Of a stretch of DNA of 64,000 nt, positions 1 to 8,493 are shown piece after piece. Within the stretch, counting starts at the first letter, position 1. The number at the start of each line of letters is the position of its first letter. The notes under the pieces were generated by a model. The model did not search any database and was not told the DNA's origin. It was given only the letters and a program-made list of their open reading frames with translations. Origin of the DNA: UBA8958 sp964571695 (GTDB lineage Bacteria; Desulfobacterota; Syntrophia; Syntrophales; UBA8958); assembly GCA_964571695.1 (NCBI GenBank), contig CAZNDG010000008.1:1-64000 (forward strand), given 5' to 3'. A program made the translations under genes and the position numbers.

Positions 1-300
1 CCGGAGGAGTTCGTTGAAGGCGTCCTTGACGGGATAGCGCTCCGAGCCGGCGAGGACGGAGTGCTCCAGGATATGTGGCAGCCCCGTGGAATCGTGGGGG
101 GGCGTCCGGAAGGCGACGGCGAAGAGATTCTCACGGTCGGTGCAGTGGAGATGGAGGACCTGTGCCCCGGTGGCGCCATGCTCCAACTCATAGGCGGTGA
201 TGCGGATTTCGGGCAGCGGGACGACCCGCCGGACGGTAAAGCCGGCGGATGTTTCCCCGGCGCTCAGCATTGGTTCCGGGCAGGCGGAGGCATCCAGCAT
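1..300 (-). CDS. M16 family metallopeptidase (insulinase/PreP-like), N-terminal part
   Basis: The first 100 residues of a zinc peptidase run off the left edge of the window. Residues 76-80 read HILEH, the inverted zinc motif HxxEH of family M16, followed by SVLAGSERYPVKDAF, which resembles the PreP/Cym1 (M16C) branch. Those enzymes are about 1000 residues long and degrade peptides in a closed two-lobed chamber. The ATG at 300 is preceded by AAGGAG with about nine bases of spacing, so the start is firm. No signal peptide is visible, which suggests a cytoplasmic enzyme. The exact subfamily is inferred from the N-terminus only. Confidence 0.88.
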   Translation of the reverse strand, partial: MLDASACPEPMLSAGETSAGFTVRRVVPLPEIRITAYELEHGATGAQVLHLHCTDRENLFAVAFRTPPHDSTGLPHILEHSVLAGSERYPVKDAFNELLR

Positions 301-332
301 AATCTATATCTCCTTTATGTACATCAAGTTTG

Positions 333-356
333 AGTTACGAGTTCATCAATTTCAAC
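333..356. repeat. Possible remnant of R2 terminal inverted repeat
   Basis: The segment TTACGAGTTCATCAATTT closely matches TTACGAATTCATCAAATTT in the right inverted end of the R2 element at 11899-11928. Only this end is recognisable, so it may be a decayed copy or a chance match. Confidence 0.35.
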
Positions 357-532
357 GCTGCCTGTTCCAAAACCGGAACGGCCCTGCCGATGGTGACGGG
401 CCTTTTTATACCGGAGATCGCCCCCGCCGTCAAATATTCCGCGCCGACCTCCGGGCAGGACTTCTTCCACGCTTCGGCGACAGCACCCGTTGCTGATGAA
501 TGATCAATGATGTCGATATGCTTTGTCCTCAT
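335..532 (-). CDS. Small hypothetical ORF, possibly a gene remnant
   Basis: A 65-codon frame reading toward the M16 gene, ending 35 bases before it. I do not recognise the product. It has no membrane segment and one Cys-Pro. The last codons (K-L-M-N-S-stop) lie in a stretch that resembles the end of the R2 repeat found at 11.76-11.93 kb, so the 3' end may have been created by that element. The ATG has a GAGG only three bases upstream, which is too close for an ideal ribosome site. It could be a real small protein, a truncated gene or chance. Confidence 0.3.
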   Translation of the reverse strand: MRTKHIDIIDHSSATGAVAEAWKKSCPEVGAEYLTAGAISGIKRPVTIGRAVPVLEQAALKLMNS

Positions 533-714
533 CGACCTCATCGCTTGACAAGGGGCATCCCGCCTGTATAGGAATCCTCCGGGTAGCCCCACTCGGTCGC
601 GGCACTTGACACGCCCGGACGGGCCGGAAGTCCGCGTCTTCGAACCCGCGGCGTGTCTTAGGGCAAAAGGGTGCAAATGGGAAGTAATTTTCGGAGGTCC
701 CTGGAGATGGGAAT

Positions 715-1719
715 ATGAGTGAAAAGCCGAATCTGGTCGTCCTTCTGGGACCTACGGCGGCGGGGAAAACCCGGCTTGCGGCGCGTCTGGCCCGGGAACG
801 GGGCGGTGAGATCATCTCCGCGGATTCCCGCCAGGTCTATCGGGGGATGGACATAGGGACGGGGAAGGACCGGCGGGATTACGTCGTGGAGGGCGCCGCC
901 GTCCCCGTGCATCTCCTTGACGTGGCGGATCCCCGGGAGGAGTTCCACCTTTTTGCCTATCAGGGGCTATTTTACCGGGCCTTTGCCGAGATAGCCGCCC
1001 GGGGGGCGCTGCCCATCCTCGCGGGAGGCAGCGGCATGTACCTGGAGGCGGCGATCCGCGGCTACGAGATGGTGGCGGCGCCGGAGAACCCGGAGCTGCG
1101 CCGTGAGCTGGCCGCCCTCGACATGGGGGAATTGGCGGCGCGGCTTCTGAGCCTGCAGCCGGAGTTGCACAACCGGACCGATCTTGTGGACCGCCACCGG
1201 CTTGTCCGGGCGATTGAGATCGCCGCGGCGGCGCGGGGAGGGGAGGGAAGGCCGGGAGTGGAGCGTCCGGAGCTCCGCCCTCTCGTCATCGGTGTACGCT
1301 GGGAGCGGGACGTCCTGCGGCGCCGGATCACCGCGCGGCTGCATGAACGAATCGCCGCGGGGATGGTGGAGGAGGTGGCGGCGCTGCACCAAGGCGGCGT
1401 CGGTTGGGAGCGCCTGGACCGCTTCGGCCTGGAGTACCGTTATGTAGGCCTGTATCTCCAGGGCCGCCTGGACTGCGACGAGATGGTGCGAACCCTCAAT
1501 ACCCGGATCCACCAGTTCGCCAAGCGCCAGGATACCTGGTTTCGCCGGATGGAGCGCCGGGGGGTGACTATCCACTGGATCCCCGGCGGCGATTATGCCG
1601 GCCTGCGCTCCCTGGTGGAGAGGGAAATGGGGCCGGTCAGGCAAGTGGAAAGACGAGGGAAGGCAGGGACCGAAATAAGCACCGCTTCATATAAGTCGAA
1701 TTTCAAAAAGTTTACGTGA
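715..1719 (+). CDS. miaA: tRNA dimethylallyltransferase MiaA
   Basis: Transfers a dimethylallyl group to N6 of A37 in tRNAs that read UNN codons; cytoplasmic. The P-loop GPTAAGKT is at residues 12-19, followed by the family motif DSRQVYRGMDIGTGK (residues 38-52) that binds tRNA and diphosphate. The length of 334 residues is slightly above the usual 300-320 because of a basic C-terminal tail after about residue 315. The ATG follows CTGGAG at a normal distance. It is transcribed alone; the M16 gene upstream is divergent. The family assignment is secure. Confidence 0.95.
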   Translation: MSEKPNLVVLLGPTAAGKTRLAARLARERGGEIISADSRQVYRGMDIGTGKDRRDYVVEGAAVPVHLLDVADPREEFHLFAYQGLFYRAFAEIAARGALPILAGGSGMYLEAAIRGYEMVAAPENPELRRELAALDMGELAARLLSLQPELHNRTDLVDRHRLVRAIEIAAAARGGEGRPGVERPELRPLVIGVRWERDVLRRRITARLHERIAAGMVEEVAALHQGGVGWERLDRFGLEYRYVGLYLQGRLDCDEMVRTLNTRIHQFAKRQDTWFRRMERRGVTIHWIPGGDYAGLRSLVEREMGPVRQVERRGKAGTEISTASYKSNFKKFT

Positions 1720-1792
1720 CCGAGAAGCAAGCCCGTTGATAAATGAACGACCATGAAGGCAGCGAGTCCGAATAAGTATTGACTATCTCGGA

Positions 1793-1932
1793 GTGCTGGC
1801 TATCCTGGATGCCAGGAACAGATATCCGGAAAGATATATTCAGAAAGATCTGAAAAAAAAGATCATCCGGCTTACCGGTCCGAGGCAAACCGGCAACACG
1901 ACCCTTGCGAAGCTGTTGAAGGTTGGAAATCA
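1793..1932 (+). pseudogene. Remnant of an AAA ATPase (AAA_14/DUF4143 type)
   Basis: About 46 codons from a GTG resemble the start of the archaeal/bacterial AAA_14 ATPases: an ERYIQKDLKKKII stretch followed by TGPRQTGNTTLAKLL. In intact members the P-loop reads GPRQTGKTT; here the invariant Lys is Asn, which would abolish nucleotide binding. Similarity stops after about residue 45, just before a transcription terminator and tRNA-Glu. The rest of the roughly 400-residue protein is missing, so this is a truncated, decaying copy. These ATPases are often mobile, and insertion beside a tRNA gene fits that history. Confidence 0.6.
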
Positions 1933-1946
1933 CTTTTCAACAAATG

Positions 1947-1978
1947 AAAAAAGGGGCCGGAAAACATCCGTAACCCCT
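1947..1978 (-). terminator. Rho-independent terminator after tRNA-Glu
   Basis: Reading the minus strand, AGGGG and an inner CGGA pair with TCCG and CCCCT around a short loop, followed by a run of T (plus-strand A run at 1947-1952). It lies 14 bases beyond the tRNA 3' end. The plus strand also carries TTTTT after the stem, so it may work in both directions. Confidence 0.8.
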
Positions 1979-1991
1979 CGTTTTTGTTATT

Positions 1992-2067
1992 TGGCGTCCC
2001 CACGGGGAGTCGAACCCCGGTTACTGGCGTGAAAGGCCGGTGTCCTAGGCCACTAGACGATGGGGAC
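1992..2067 (-). tRNA. tRNA-Glu (UUC anticodon)
   Basis: A 76-base tRNA with encoded CCA. The acceptor arm GTCCCCA pairs with TGGGGAC, the D-arm reads CGTCTAGTGGCCTAGGACA, the anticodon stem-loop is CCGGC-CTTTCAC-GCCAG with anticodon TTC, and the T-arm is CGGGGTTCGACTCCCCG. It matches the bacterial tRNA-Glu pattern closely. A terminator follows it directly. Confidence 0.97.
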
Positions 2068-2213
2068 GTCGTTTGCCTGATGAGAAGAATTTGGGCTTAT
2101 ATCCTTTAGCATCAGAAAATGTCAAGCAGTAAATTACGGAATTAGGGCGGATTAGAGATAGGGAGGGCCTTGCCGGCGGCGGACGATAGCCTAAAGGTGA
2201 TCAGGTCGGATTT

Positions 2214-4310
2214 TCACTCGAAGGTCACGGGTTCCCGGAGGATGGCGGCGCGGGCCTCTTCGGCCCGGGCGGCGATCTCCGGATGGGTGTCCCGGAGGGA
2301 CATGATCTGTCGCAGGTTGTCCGCGGTCCTCAGGACCAGCATGGCCATGTCGCCGTCGGCGATGCCGGCCCGCAGGATGATCTCGTCCCAGTCACCCCCG
2401 CCGGCCCATTCGTAGATGACCCAGGAGGTCCAGAAATAGAGGGGCCGGGTGGGAAATCCCGCGTCATCCAGGCGCCTGAGCAGGGGCCGGACCGTGGCGG
2501 CGATTTTGCGGTAGGCGGTGGCCAGAAGGCGAAAACGCCGGCGGGTGTCCTTCAGGACGATCTCCTGATCCCCATCGTAAATGAACGGGGCTACGACGGC
2601 CGCCATGAGGGCCGGATCGTCGGGGAAGGCCTGCTGTTTGATGCATTCGCCGATAAGCAGGGGCTGGTCGAGGCGCAGCCGGGAGGCCCAGACGCCGCTT
2701 TCCGTCAGCCGGTCTTCCCCGTCCACAAATCCTTCCGCCTTGAGGAAGTTCAGGTAGCGGAGGAAGTCGTGCCAGAGTTCGCTTCCCGTCTCTCCGGCCG
2801 GATGCCGGCGGCGCCGGGAACGCTGGTAGGCGGCCAGGGAATTGGCGAAGATTTCCCGAATGCCCGCCGGCGTCTGGGAGAGGAGGAGGTTGAGGACCAT
2901 GGGGAAATCGTTCCGGAGCCGACTCCGGATATCCTCGGGTTCCCGGGACAGGAGGACCCGGATATGCCGGGGGTCCATGAAGCGGCCGGGGACGATGAGG
3001 AGGAAGCCGATCTTGTCCAGACCCCGGCGGCCTGCCCGTCCGGTCATCTGGTGGAATTCCGTTCCGGTGAGGGGACTGAATTCATGACCGTTGAACAGGT
3101 CGGAGTTGAACAGGACGATGGTGCGGGCCGGATAGTTGACCCCGGCGGCGACGGTGGAGGTGGCGAAGATGGCGTCCAGGCGCCCCTTTTTCATCATGGT
3201 TTCCACGAAGTATTTCCAGGCCGGCAACTGACCGCCGTGATGGGCGGCCACCCGGGACCGCTCCAGGACCGGGAGCTGGCGGTGTCCCTCCAGATAGGGG
3301 AAGCGGGTTAGGAGATCCTCCCGGTCGTAATGGAAGGGCGCGTCGAAGTCTCCGTCGGGGCGGGCGATGTGGCAGGTCTTCAGGGCGCCGTCGCATTCCG
3401 TTCGGGATTTAAGGAAGAAGATCGCCGGCAGGAGTTGGAAGGATCTGAGGACTTCGATGATCTCGCCGAAGCGGGGAAAGGCTTCATGGCGTTTTTTATG
3501 CCCATCCTCCGCTTCCAGAAAGGCGGCGATCTTCCCGTGGAGACGTTTCTTTTCCAGGAAGGGGAGGAGCCGTCCCGAGGGTTGGAGGAAGAGGGGGAAG
3601 AGGGGAACGGGGCGGCGGGATTCCGAGACGACCCGGCAGATCTTCCGGCGGAGGCCGGTCAGCCAGGCGGCGATCTCCCCGGCGTTGCCGATGGTGGCCG
3701 ACAGGAGCAGCAGGTTGACCCGGACGGGGAGGTAGATCATGATCTCCTCCCAGACGACCCCCCGGTCGCGGTCGCCCAGGTAATGGGCCTCGTCGAGGAT
3801 CACCAGTTCGCAGTTCAGGTCTTCGCCGCGGTGCATGGCGTCGTAGAGCTGGTTGCGGAGGATCTCCGTGGTCCCCACGATGATCGGGGCGTCGGGGTTG
3901 TCCTTCAGATCGCCGGTGAGGATGCCGACCCGGTCGGTGCCGAAGATCTGACCGAATTCCGTCCATTTGGCATTGCTCAGGGCCTTGAGGGGCGAGGCGT
4001 ACCAGCAGCGGCCGCCGCCGTTGGCAATGATCCGGATGGCTTCCTCGGCAATCCAGGTCTTGCCCGCCCCGGTGGGGGCGGTGACGATGCAGTCCCCCTC
4101 CCGGATTGCCGCCAGGGCCTGAAGCTGGAAGGGGTCCGGTTGGAAGGGCCGGGGGTCGGGCCGGCCGATTCTGGCGAAGGTGTTTTTCAGCACCGGATCG
4201 GCCTCGGGTTGCATATGGGGTTGCCGGGGGCGGTGAGGCCGGGCTTTACGGCGCCCCGGTCCGTCGGTCTTCTCTCTCGCTAAATGCTTGGGCATGGCCC
4301 TCTCTATCAT
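2214..4310 (-). CDS. Ski2-like DEAD/DEAH-box helicase
   Basis: A 698-residue superfamily 2 ATPase. Residues 1-40 are a basic tail rich in Arg, Pro and His. A Q-motif-like region precedes Walker A APTGAGKT (78-85); motif II is DEAH (173-176), motif III is LSATIG near 203, and motif VI is QMTGRAGRRG, the signature of the Ski2/Mtr4/RecQ-like group. The C-terminal 250 residues are helical and probably form the helicase ring. The family unwinds RNA or branched DNA; the substrate here is unknown. The ATG at 4310 has AGGGG six bases upstream. It is a single-gene unit, with a small start-site choice (Met1 or Met6). Confidence 0.85.
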   Translation of the reverse strand: MIERAMPKHLAREKTDGPGRRKARPHRPRQPHMQPEADPVLKNTFARIGRPDPRPFQPDPFQLQALAAIREGDCIVTAPTGAGKTWIAEEAIRIIANGGGRCWYASPLKALSNAKWTEFGQIFGTDRVGILTGDLKDNPDAPIIVGTTEILRNQLYDAMHRGEDLNCELVILDEAHYLGDRDRGVVWEEIMIYLPVRVNLLLLSATIGNAGEIAAWLTGLRRKICRVVSESRRPVPLFPLFLQPSGRLLPFLEKKRLHGKIAAFLEAEDGHKKRHEAFPRFGEIIEVLRSFQLLPAIFFLKSRTECDGALKTCHIARPDGDFDAPFHYDREDLLTRFPYLEGHRQLPVLERSRVAAHHGGQLPAWKYFVETMMKKGRLDAIFATSTVAAGVNYPARTIVLFNSDLFNGHEFSPLTGTEFHQMTGRAGRRGLDKIGFLLIVPGRFMDPRHIRVLLSREPEDIRSRLRNDFPMVLNLLLSQTPAGIREIFANSLAAYQRSRRRRHPAGETGSELWHDFLRYLNFLKAEGFVDGEDRLTESGVWASRLRLDQPLLIGECIKQQAFPDDPALMAAVVAPFIYDGDQEIVLKDTRRRFRLLATAYRKIAATVRPLLRRLDDAGFPTRPLYFWTSWVIYEWAGGGDWDEIILRAGIADGDMAMLVLRTADNLRQIMSLRDTHPEIAARAEEARAAILREPVTFE

Positions 4311-4475
4311 AGTTTCCCCTGTAAGGTAAAGAATTTAGCGCCCCCTTCCCGTCGGACTTGCGAGGACAGGCCGCTTGACCAGAGTTGGTGAGAAGCCCAT
4401 GACCGCGTGCCGTCACAAAGGGGGATGAAAGCGAAGCTTAATGTTCATAAAATGCGAGGCCCATCCCCACCTTAA

Positions 4476-4496
4476 TCCTCCCCTTAAAGGGGAGGA
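4476..4496. repeat. Perfect 10-bp palindrome in the helicase-MFS intergenic region
   Basis: TCCTCCCCTT-A-AAGGGGAGGA forms a perfect 10-bp inverted repeat. The 430 bases between the helicase start and the MFS gene hold no convincing ORF; this hairpin is the only clear structure. Short G/C-rich palindromes of this type are often dispersed (REP-like) in bacterial genomes. No second copy is seen in this window. Confidence 0.5.
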
Positions 4497-4742
4497 AAAT
4501 GATTGGTGAATGAAGTCAAGCACATAGGAACGCATTTTCAGGTGAAGGAGGCTGCCCGAAAACGGCCGGATGCCGGTCTGGCGGGATGTGGTGTTTTGCG
4601 GGCGGGTAGCATGTTTATGAGTTGCTGCCGCGAGGTGCGCTTATAAGTTGACAGGGCGCCGGATTCGTCTTAAGTATCGCCCCGGCTCGGGAATGTCGCG
4701 GCGGTGTTTCCCGACCGGAACCAACGACTTGGGATACGGCGA

Positions 4743-5996
4743 ATGGGAAATAAATCCGCGGCCCCCGTCTTCTGGGGCTGGTACATCGTAGCGGCGGCCT
4801 TTTTCGTTCTGGCGATCAATTATGGGAGCCGGTACTGCTTCGGGGTCTTCGTCAAACCCCTGGCCCAGGAATACGGCTGGTCTCGTTCGGTGATTTCCCT
4901 GGGGGCCTCGCTGAACATGCTTATCTATTCCGCCTGCGCCGTGGTGATCGGGAGGATGGTGGACCGCGTTGCCCCGCGCTGGATCGTTACGGGCGGGGCC
5001 GTCATTGCCGCCTTGGGCTTCCTCCTCACGGCCCAGGTCCGGACCCCCTGGCAATTCTATCTCGTCTATGGCCTGCTGCTGGGGATCGGCTCCGCCGGGC
5101 TGGGGGTGGTGACCGTCAATTCATCCGTGGGGAAATGGTTCATCCGCAAGCGGGGGACGGCGATCGGGCTCGCAACGATGGGGGTGAGTTTCGGCACCAT
5201 CTCCCTTACGCCCCTGGCGGGCCTCATCGTCAAACATTTCGACTGGCGGGCCGGATTCATCGCCCTGGGGTTCATCTCACTCCTCGTCGGCGTCAGCCTT
5301 TCCCAACTATTTCTGCGCAAGGTGCGACCGGAGGATCACGGCCTCCTCCCGGACGGCGAGGTCAATCCCGACCTGGTCGTCAAGATCTCCACCCCCCCCG
5401 TGCCGGTGCGGATCGGTTTCGGTACGATGATCCGGGACCGCCGGTTTCGCACCCTGGCCTGCTCGTTCGGCCTGGCGGTGATGGTCCTGATGAGTGTCTT
5501 CGTCCATCAGGTGGCCTTTGCCATCGACCAGGGGATCGGCGAGGTGACGGCGGCGGCCTCCCTGGGTGTGCTGGGCCTGGCGGGCTTTGCCGGCCAGTTT
5601 TTTTTCGGCTGGCTCAGCGACCGGATCCGGGACCCCAAATACGCCTCCTTTCTGGGCATGTCCTTCATGCTGGCCGGCCTGGTGGCGCTCATGCAGGTGG
5701 CCTCGGCCCGGGGACTGTTCTTCTACGCCGTAGTCTTCGGTTTCGGCTACGGCGCCCTGGCCCCCATGATGCCCATTCTCCTGGCCGACCGTTTCGGCCG
5801 TGACACCCTGGGTTCCATCTATGGTTTCGTCACCCTTTTCCTCGGGATCGGGGGCGGGATCGGACCTTTCCTGGCGGGGATGATCTACGACGCCTTCGGT
5901 TCCTACGCCTTCGTCTGGCAGGCCGATATCCTGGTCATGATCTTTGTGGCCGGCTGCATCCTGACCCTGAAGCGGAAGGATGCCGGTCCGTGCTGA
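4743..5996 (+). CDS. MFS transporter, monocarboxylate/OFA-like
   Basis: About 417 residues with twelve predicted membrane helices. It starts with FWGWYIVAAAFFVLAINYG and has GxxxDRxxPR-type loops (GRMVDRVAPRW near 77-88 and GWLSDRIRD in the second half), as in the oxalate/formate and monocarboxylate antiporters of the MFS. The likely role is uptake or exchange of a carboxylate; the substrate cannot be read from the sequence. I chose the ATG at 4743 because the first helix starts soon after it. An upstream GTG at 4704 would add 13 polar residues. Neither has a strong ribosome site. Confidence 0.82.
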   Translation: MGNKSAAPVFWGWYIVAAAFFVLAINYGSRYCFGVFVKPLAQEYGWSRSVISLGASLNMLIYSACAVVIGRMVDRVAPRWIVTGGAVIAALGFLLTAQVRTPWQFYLVYGLLLGIGSAGLGVVTVNSSVGKWFIRKRGTAIGLATMGVSFGTISLTPLAGLIVKHFDWRAGFIALGFISLLVGVSLSQLFLRKVRPEDHGLLPDGEVNPDLVVKISTPPVPVRIGFGTMIRDRRFRTLACSFGLAVMVLMSVFVHQVAFAIDQGIGEVTAAASLGVLGLAGFAGQFFFGWLSDRIRDPKYASFLGMSFMLAGLVALMQVASARGLFFYAVVFGFGYGALAPMMPILLADRFGRDTLGSIYGFVTLFLGIGGGIGPFLAGMIYDAFGSYAFVWQADILVMIFVAGCILTLKRKDAGPC

Positions 5997-6022
5997 CGGG
6001 GATGAGCAGGGATGAACTGCCG

Positions 6023-6373
6023 TGAATGGGCGGCCTGCTCCTGTCGCCCCTGGCCTGGCTGCGCTTCACCGCCGCCGGCTCCCCGGGAATCGCCGGCCTT
6101 CGGCCTTGGGGAGGCGTGGCTGCCCGTGGCCTATGTGGTGTTCCTGGGCACCGCGCTGGCCTATGTCCTCTACTATTACGGCATCATGAACACATCGGCC
6201 CAGAAGGCATCGCCGGCATTCTTCCTCAAGCCGGTCCTCGCCTCCCTGCTCGCCGCCCAAATCCTCGGCGAAACAATCAACGCCTAATGGTGGCCGGAGG
6301 CGTCCTCATCATCAGCGGCCTGTTTCTCACGGTTTTCGGGTCCCTGCTTGCGCGGCGCCGGCCGGGGGGATAA
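6023..6373 (+). pseudogene. Decayed C-terminal half of an EamA/DMT transporter
   Basis: Recognisable EamA pieces lie in two reading frames. MGGLLLSPLAWL starts in one frame, WLPVAYVVFLGTALAYVLYYYG through ILGETIN continues in another, and MVAGGVLIISGLFLTVFG returns to the first. At least two frameshifts are needed to join them, and the N-terminal five helices are absent. The remnant begins about 30 bases after the MFS stop codon. A functional DMT gene of the same superfamily lies at 11.9-12.9 kb. Confidence 0.7.
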
Positions 6374-6453
6374 TGATCGGCGGCGCGGTCCCTTGGTTAC
6401 GGAACACCGACATGCATGTTTTACCGGGAGAATTGCCTTTTCGGTCCAGCCGG

Positions 6454-7038
6454 TCAGGTGGCGGGATGCCGGTCGGGGTCGGAACCCGAATTATCCGGAA
6501 CGGCTTTCTCTTCGGCGCCGATGGGGAGCATGCCTTCGAGTCGCCTCGAAACCGCGGCGGCCAGGCGGCCCAAAAGGGAGGTGTCTAACTCGGGGTGATA
6601 ACGGGCCGGGGAGGCGTCCCCGAAGTTGAGGCTGCCCACGGTGAGGCCCCGGGGCGCCAGGGGGGCCACGGCGATGGATTTGATGAAGTATCTGTTGCTC
6701 TGGGGAAGGAGTCGATAGAATGGTTTGAGATCGCCGTTGGCCAGGACGGGGGCAATGCCTTGCCCGACCAGTTCAGTGAACGCGGCGGCATCGATCTGAT
6801 TCAGGCGGGCGCCGAGGAAGGGTGATTGCGTCAATGCCGGCCGCCAGGCTTCCGTCTCCGGCCTGCTGATCAGCGAGAGCCAGGCGAAGGGGATGGCAAA
6901 GGCCTCCTGGAGTTCCCGGAGGACATGGACGAGGACGGCATCCGCATCCCCCGCCGCCGGCAGGGAGGCCTCGATCCGGGAGAATGTCTCCGCAATGGTT
7001 TCGTTGATCCGCTTCGTTTCACCGGTTTTTTCCATCAT
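6454..7038 (-). CDS. GAF-like sensor domain protein (DUF484-like)
   Basis: A 194-residue cytoplasmic protein. Residues 1-35 are helical with many Glu and Thr. The rest resembles the DUF484/GAF fold, ending in FIKSIAVAPLAPRGLTVGSLNFG and RYHPELDTSLLGRLA, the pattern of DUF484 proteins that sit beside xerC in proteobacteria. No ligand residues or output domain are visible and no xerC is present. The second ATG pair (7038) follows GGGGAG at good spacing; an upstream ATG at 7080 lacks a ribosome site. Function is unknown. Confidence 0.65.
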   Translation of the reverse strand: MMEKTGETKRINETIAETFSRIEASLPAAGDADAVLVHVLRELQEAFAIPFAWLSLISRPETEAWRPALTQSPFLGARLNQIDAAAFTELVGQGIAPVLANGDLKPFYRLLPQSNRYFIKSIAVAPLAPRGLTVGSLNFGDASPARYHPELDTSLLGRLAAAVSRRLEGMLPIGAEEKAVPDNSGSDPDRHPAT

Positions 7039-7229
7039 CGTCTCTCCCCGTCGTTTTCGATTTGAAAATATCCTCCCCACCCGACGCCGTTCTTGTCTTC
7101 TCTTGCCTACTAACCATCATGCCCGGCGCGGGCATAACAAAAGATGAAAATATCCCGCCATACGTGGACATTTACATATAAAAGGCCGCGGGAAGAAATA
7201 TCCCGGTCAAGCCCATAAGCGACACCTTG

Positions 7230-7368
7230 GAAAAATGGCTTTGCCAAGGCTCAGAAATCTTTTTCGCTTCTCAATGGGTAACGTATAATTCTTGTTCATT
7301 ACCAGGCGTTAAGTTCAATCAAGAAAACGGCGAAAAACATTTGATTTGCCGCCTGCGAACCATTTTCC
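7230..7368 (-). repeat. R1 element, copy A (MITE-like)
   Basis: The first of three 138-139 bp copies, inverted relative to the others (27307-27444 and 42673-42810). The ends are inverted repeats: GAAAAATGGCTTTGC at one side and GGAAAATGGTTCGC (minus strand) at the other. Similarity to the other copies continues about 15-18 bases outward through TTTGCATAA. It has no coding capacity. It fills most of the 407-base gap between the GAF-like gene and xthA. Confidence 0.8.
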
Positions 7369-7445
7369 CACGGTTATGCAAACTCTCTAAGCGACAATCC
7401 ATACCTGCCCTCGCCGCTTTCTCCGGCCGGGAGGCACCCCCGCCG

Positions 7446-8231
7446 TCAGGCGGTGAATTCCGCGGCGACGATGGTGTGATCCGAGGGCTTTTCCGCCCGG
7501 CGGGGGCCCATGTCGATCCAGCAGCGGCTCGATCTCGCCGCCAGGGGCGTTGTGGCAAGGATATGATCCACCCGCCAGCCCAGTTGCCTTTCCACGGCGT
7601 TCGGCACGCGGTAGTCGAAGAAGGAGAATTGCTGAGCCTCGCCGGGATGGTGCTTGCGGAAGAGGTCGGTGAATCCCCATTCCTTGACCTGGGCGAAGGC
7701 CTCCCAAACCTCCGGGGTGAAGCAGACGTGCCCCTTGAGGCGCTTGGGATCGTGGACGTCGATTGCTTCCGGAGCGACGTTGAGATCGCCGCACCATGCC
7801 AGCGGTTCGTCCGGGGAGAAGGAACGCTCGAAATAGCCCCGCAGCCGGGCGAACCAGGCGAGTTTGTAAGCGAAGTGCGGGGTATCCCGGTCCCGGCCCT
7901 GGGGGACATAGGTGTTGACGACGCTGAAGCCGGGGAAATCCACCCGGAGCAGCCGGTCCTCGTCCGCCGGGTCTCCGTCTTCCAGACCGCGGCGGACGGC
8001 CGTCGGGGCGCTCAGCGAGGCGACGGCGACGCCGTTGTACTGCCGGTTGCCCCGGAAGGAGACGTGATAGCCGACGGTGGTGAATTCCTCTTGGGGGAAC
8101 TTGTCGTCTCCCACCTTGGTCTCCTGGAGGCAGATGATGTCGGGGCGATGCTCCCGGAGCCAGGGGAGGAGGATATGGAGGCGGGAGCGCAGGGAATTGA
8201 CGTTATAGGTGGCGATCCGGAAACCGGCCAT
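7446..8231 (-). CDS. xthA: Exodeoxyribonuclease III
   Basis: A 261-residue DNA repair nuclease (AP endonuclease and 3'-5' exonuclease). It opens FRIATYNVNSLRSRL and has the metal ligand motif LQETK near residue 34, WCGDLNVAP in the middle and SDHTIV at the C-terminus, all hallmarks of the EEP/ExoIII family. The ATG at 8231 fits the family N-terminus (MxxRIATYNVNS); a longer frame upstream has no conserved residues. The 260 bases upstream, up to the next gene, show no further feature. Confidence 0.95.
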   Translation of the reverse strand: MAGFRIATYNVNSLRSRLHILLPWLREHRPDIICLQETKVGDDKFPQEEFTTVGYHVSFRGNRQYNGVAVASLSAPTAVRRGLEDGDPADEDRLLRVDFPGFSVVNTYVPQGRDRDTPHFAYKLAWFARLRGYFERSFSPDEPLAWCGDLNVAPEAIDVHDPKRLKGHVCFTPEVWEAFAQVKEWGFTDLFRKHHPGEAQQFSFFDYRVPNAVERQLGWRVDHILATTPLAARSSRCWIDMGPRRAEKPSDHTIVAAEFTA

Positions 8232-8493
8232 GGAATTTGCCTTTCTTATGGGAGGTGGATTTTGCTGTTTGCGTCTAACTGCACTTTGAAGTCGCCTTTT
8301 ATCATATCCCCGGCCGCCCTTCAAGGGCGCGACGGCGGGAAAGATCCGGCGGCCGATAATCCGCCGGGAGTGCTTCGCCCTTGCCGATCGTTGATCCCCG
8401 GTATTCGCCCGCCGTGGCGATGACGCCGGCGACGGGAAAGAGCGGCGCGGCAAAACGCCCTCCGGTCCCGGGCGGGAAAAAACGGGCTGCGGC

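Noticed and set aside
967..1644. Long open frame antisense to miaA
   Set aside because: It lies fully inside a secure gene; its composition (Pro, Arg, His-rich) is that of a GC-rich shadow frame.
2283..4283. Two long plus-strand frames opposite the helicase
   Set aside because: Both are rich in Gly, Glu, Asp and Pro with no domain, as expected of the reverse frame of a high-GC gene.
4441..4500. Terminator for the helicase or MFS gene at the 10-bp palindrome
   Set aside because: It lies upstream of both genes' starts and has no T run, so a terminator role does not fit.
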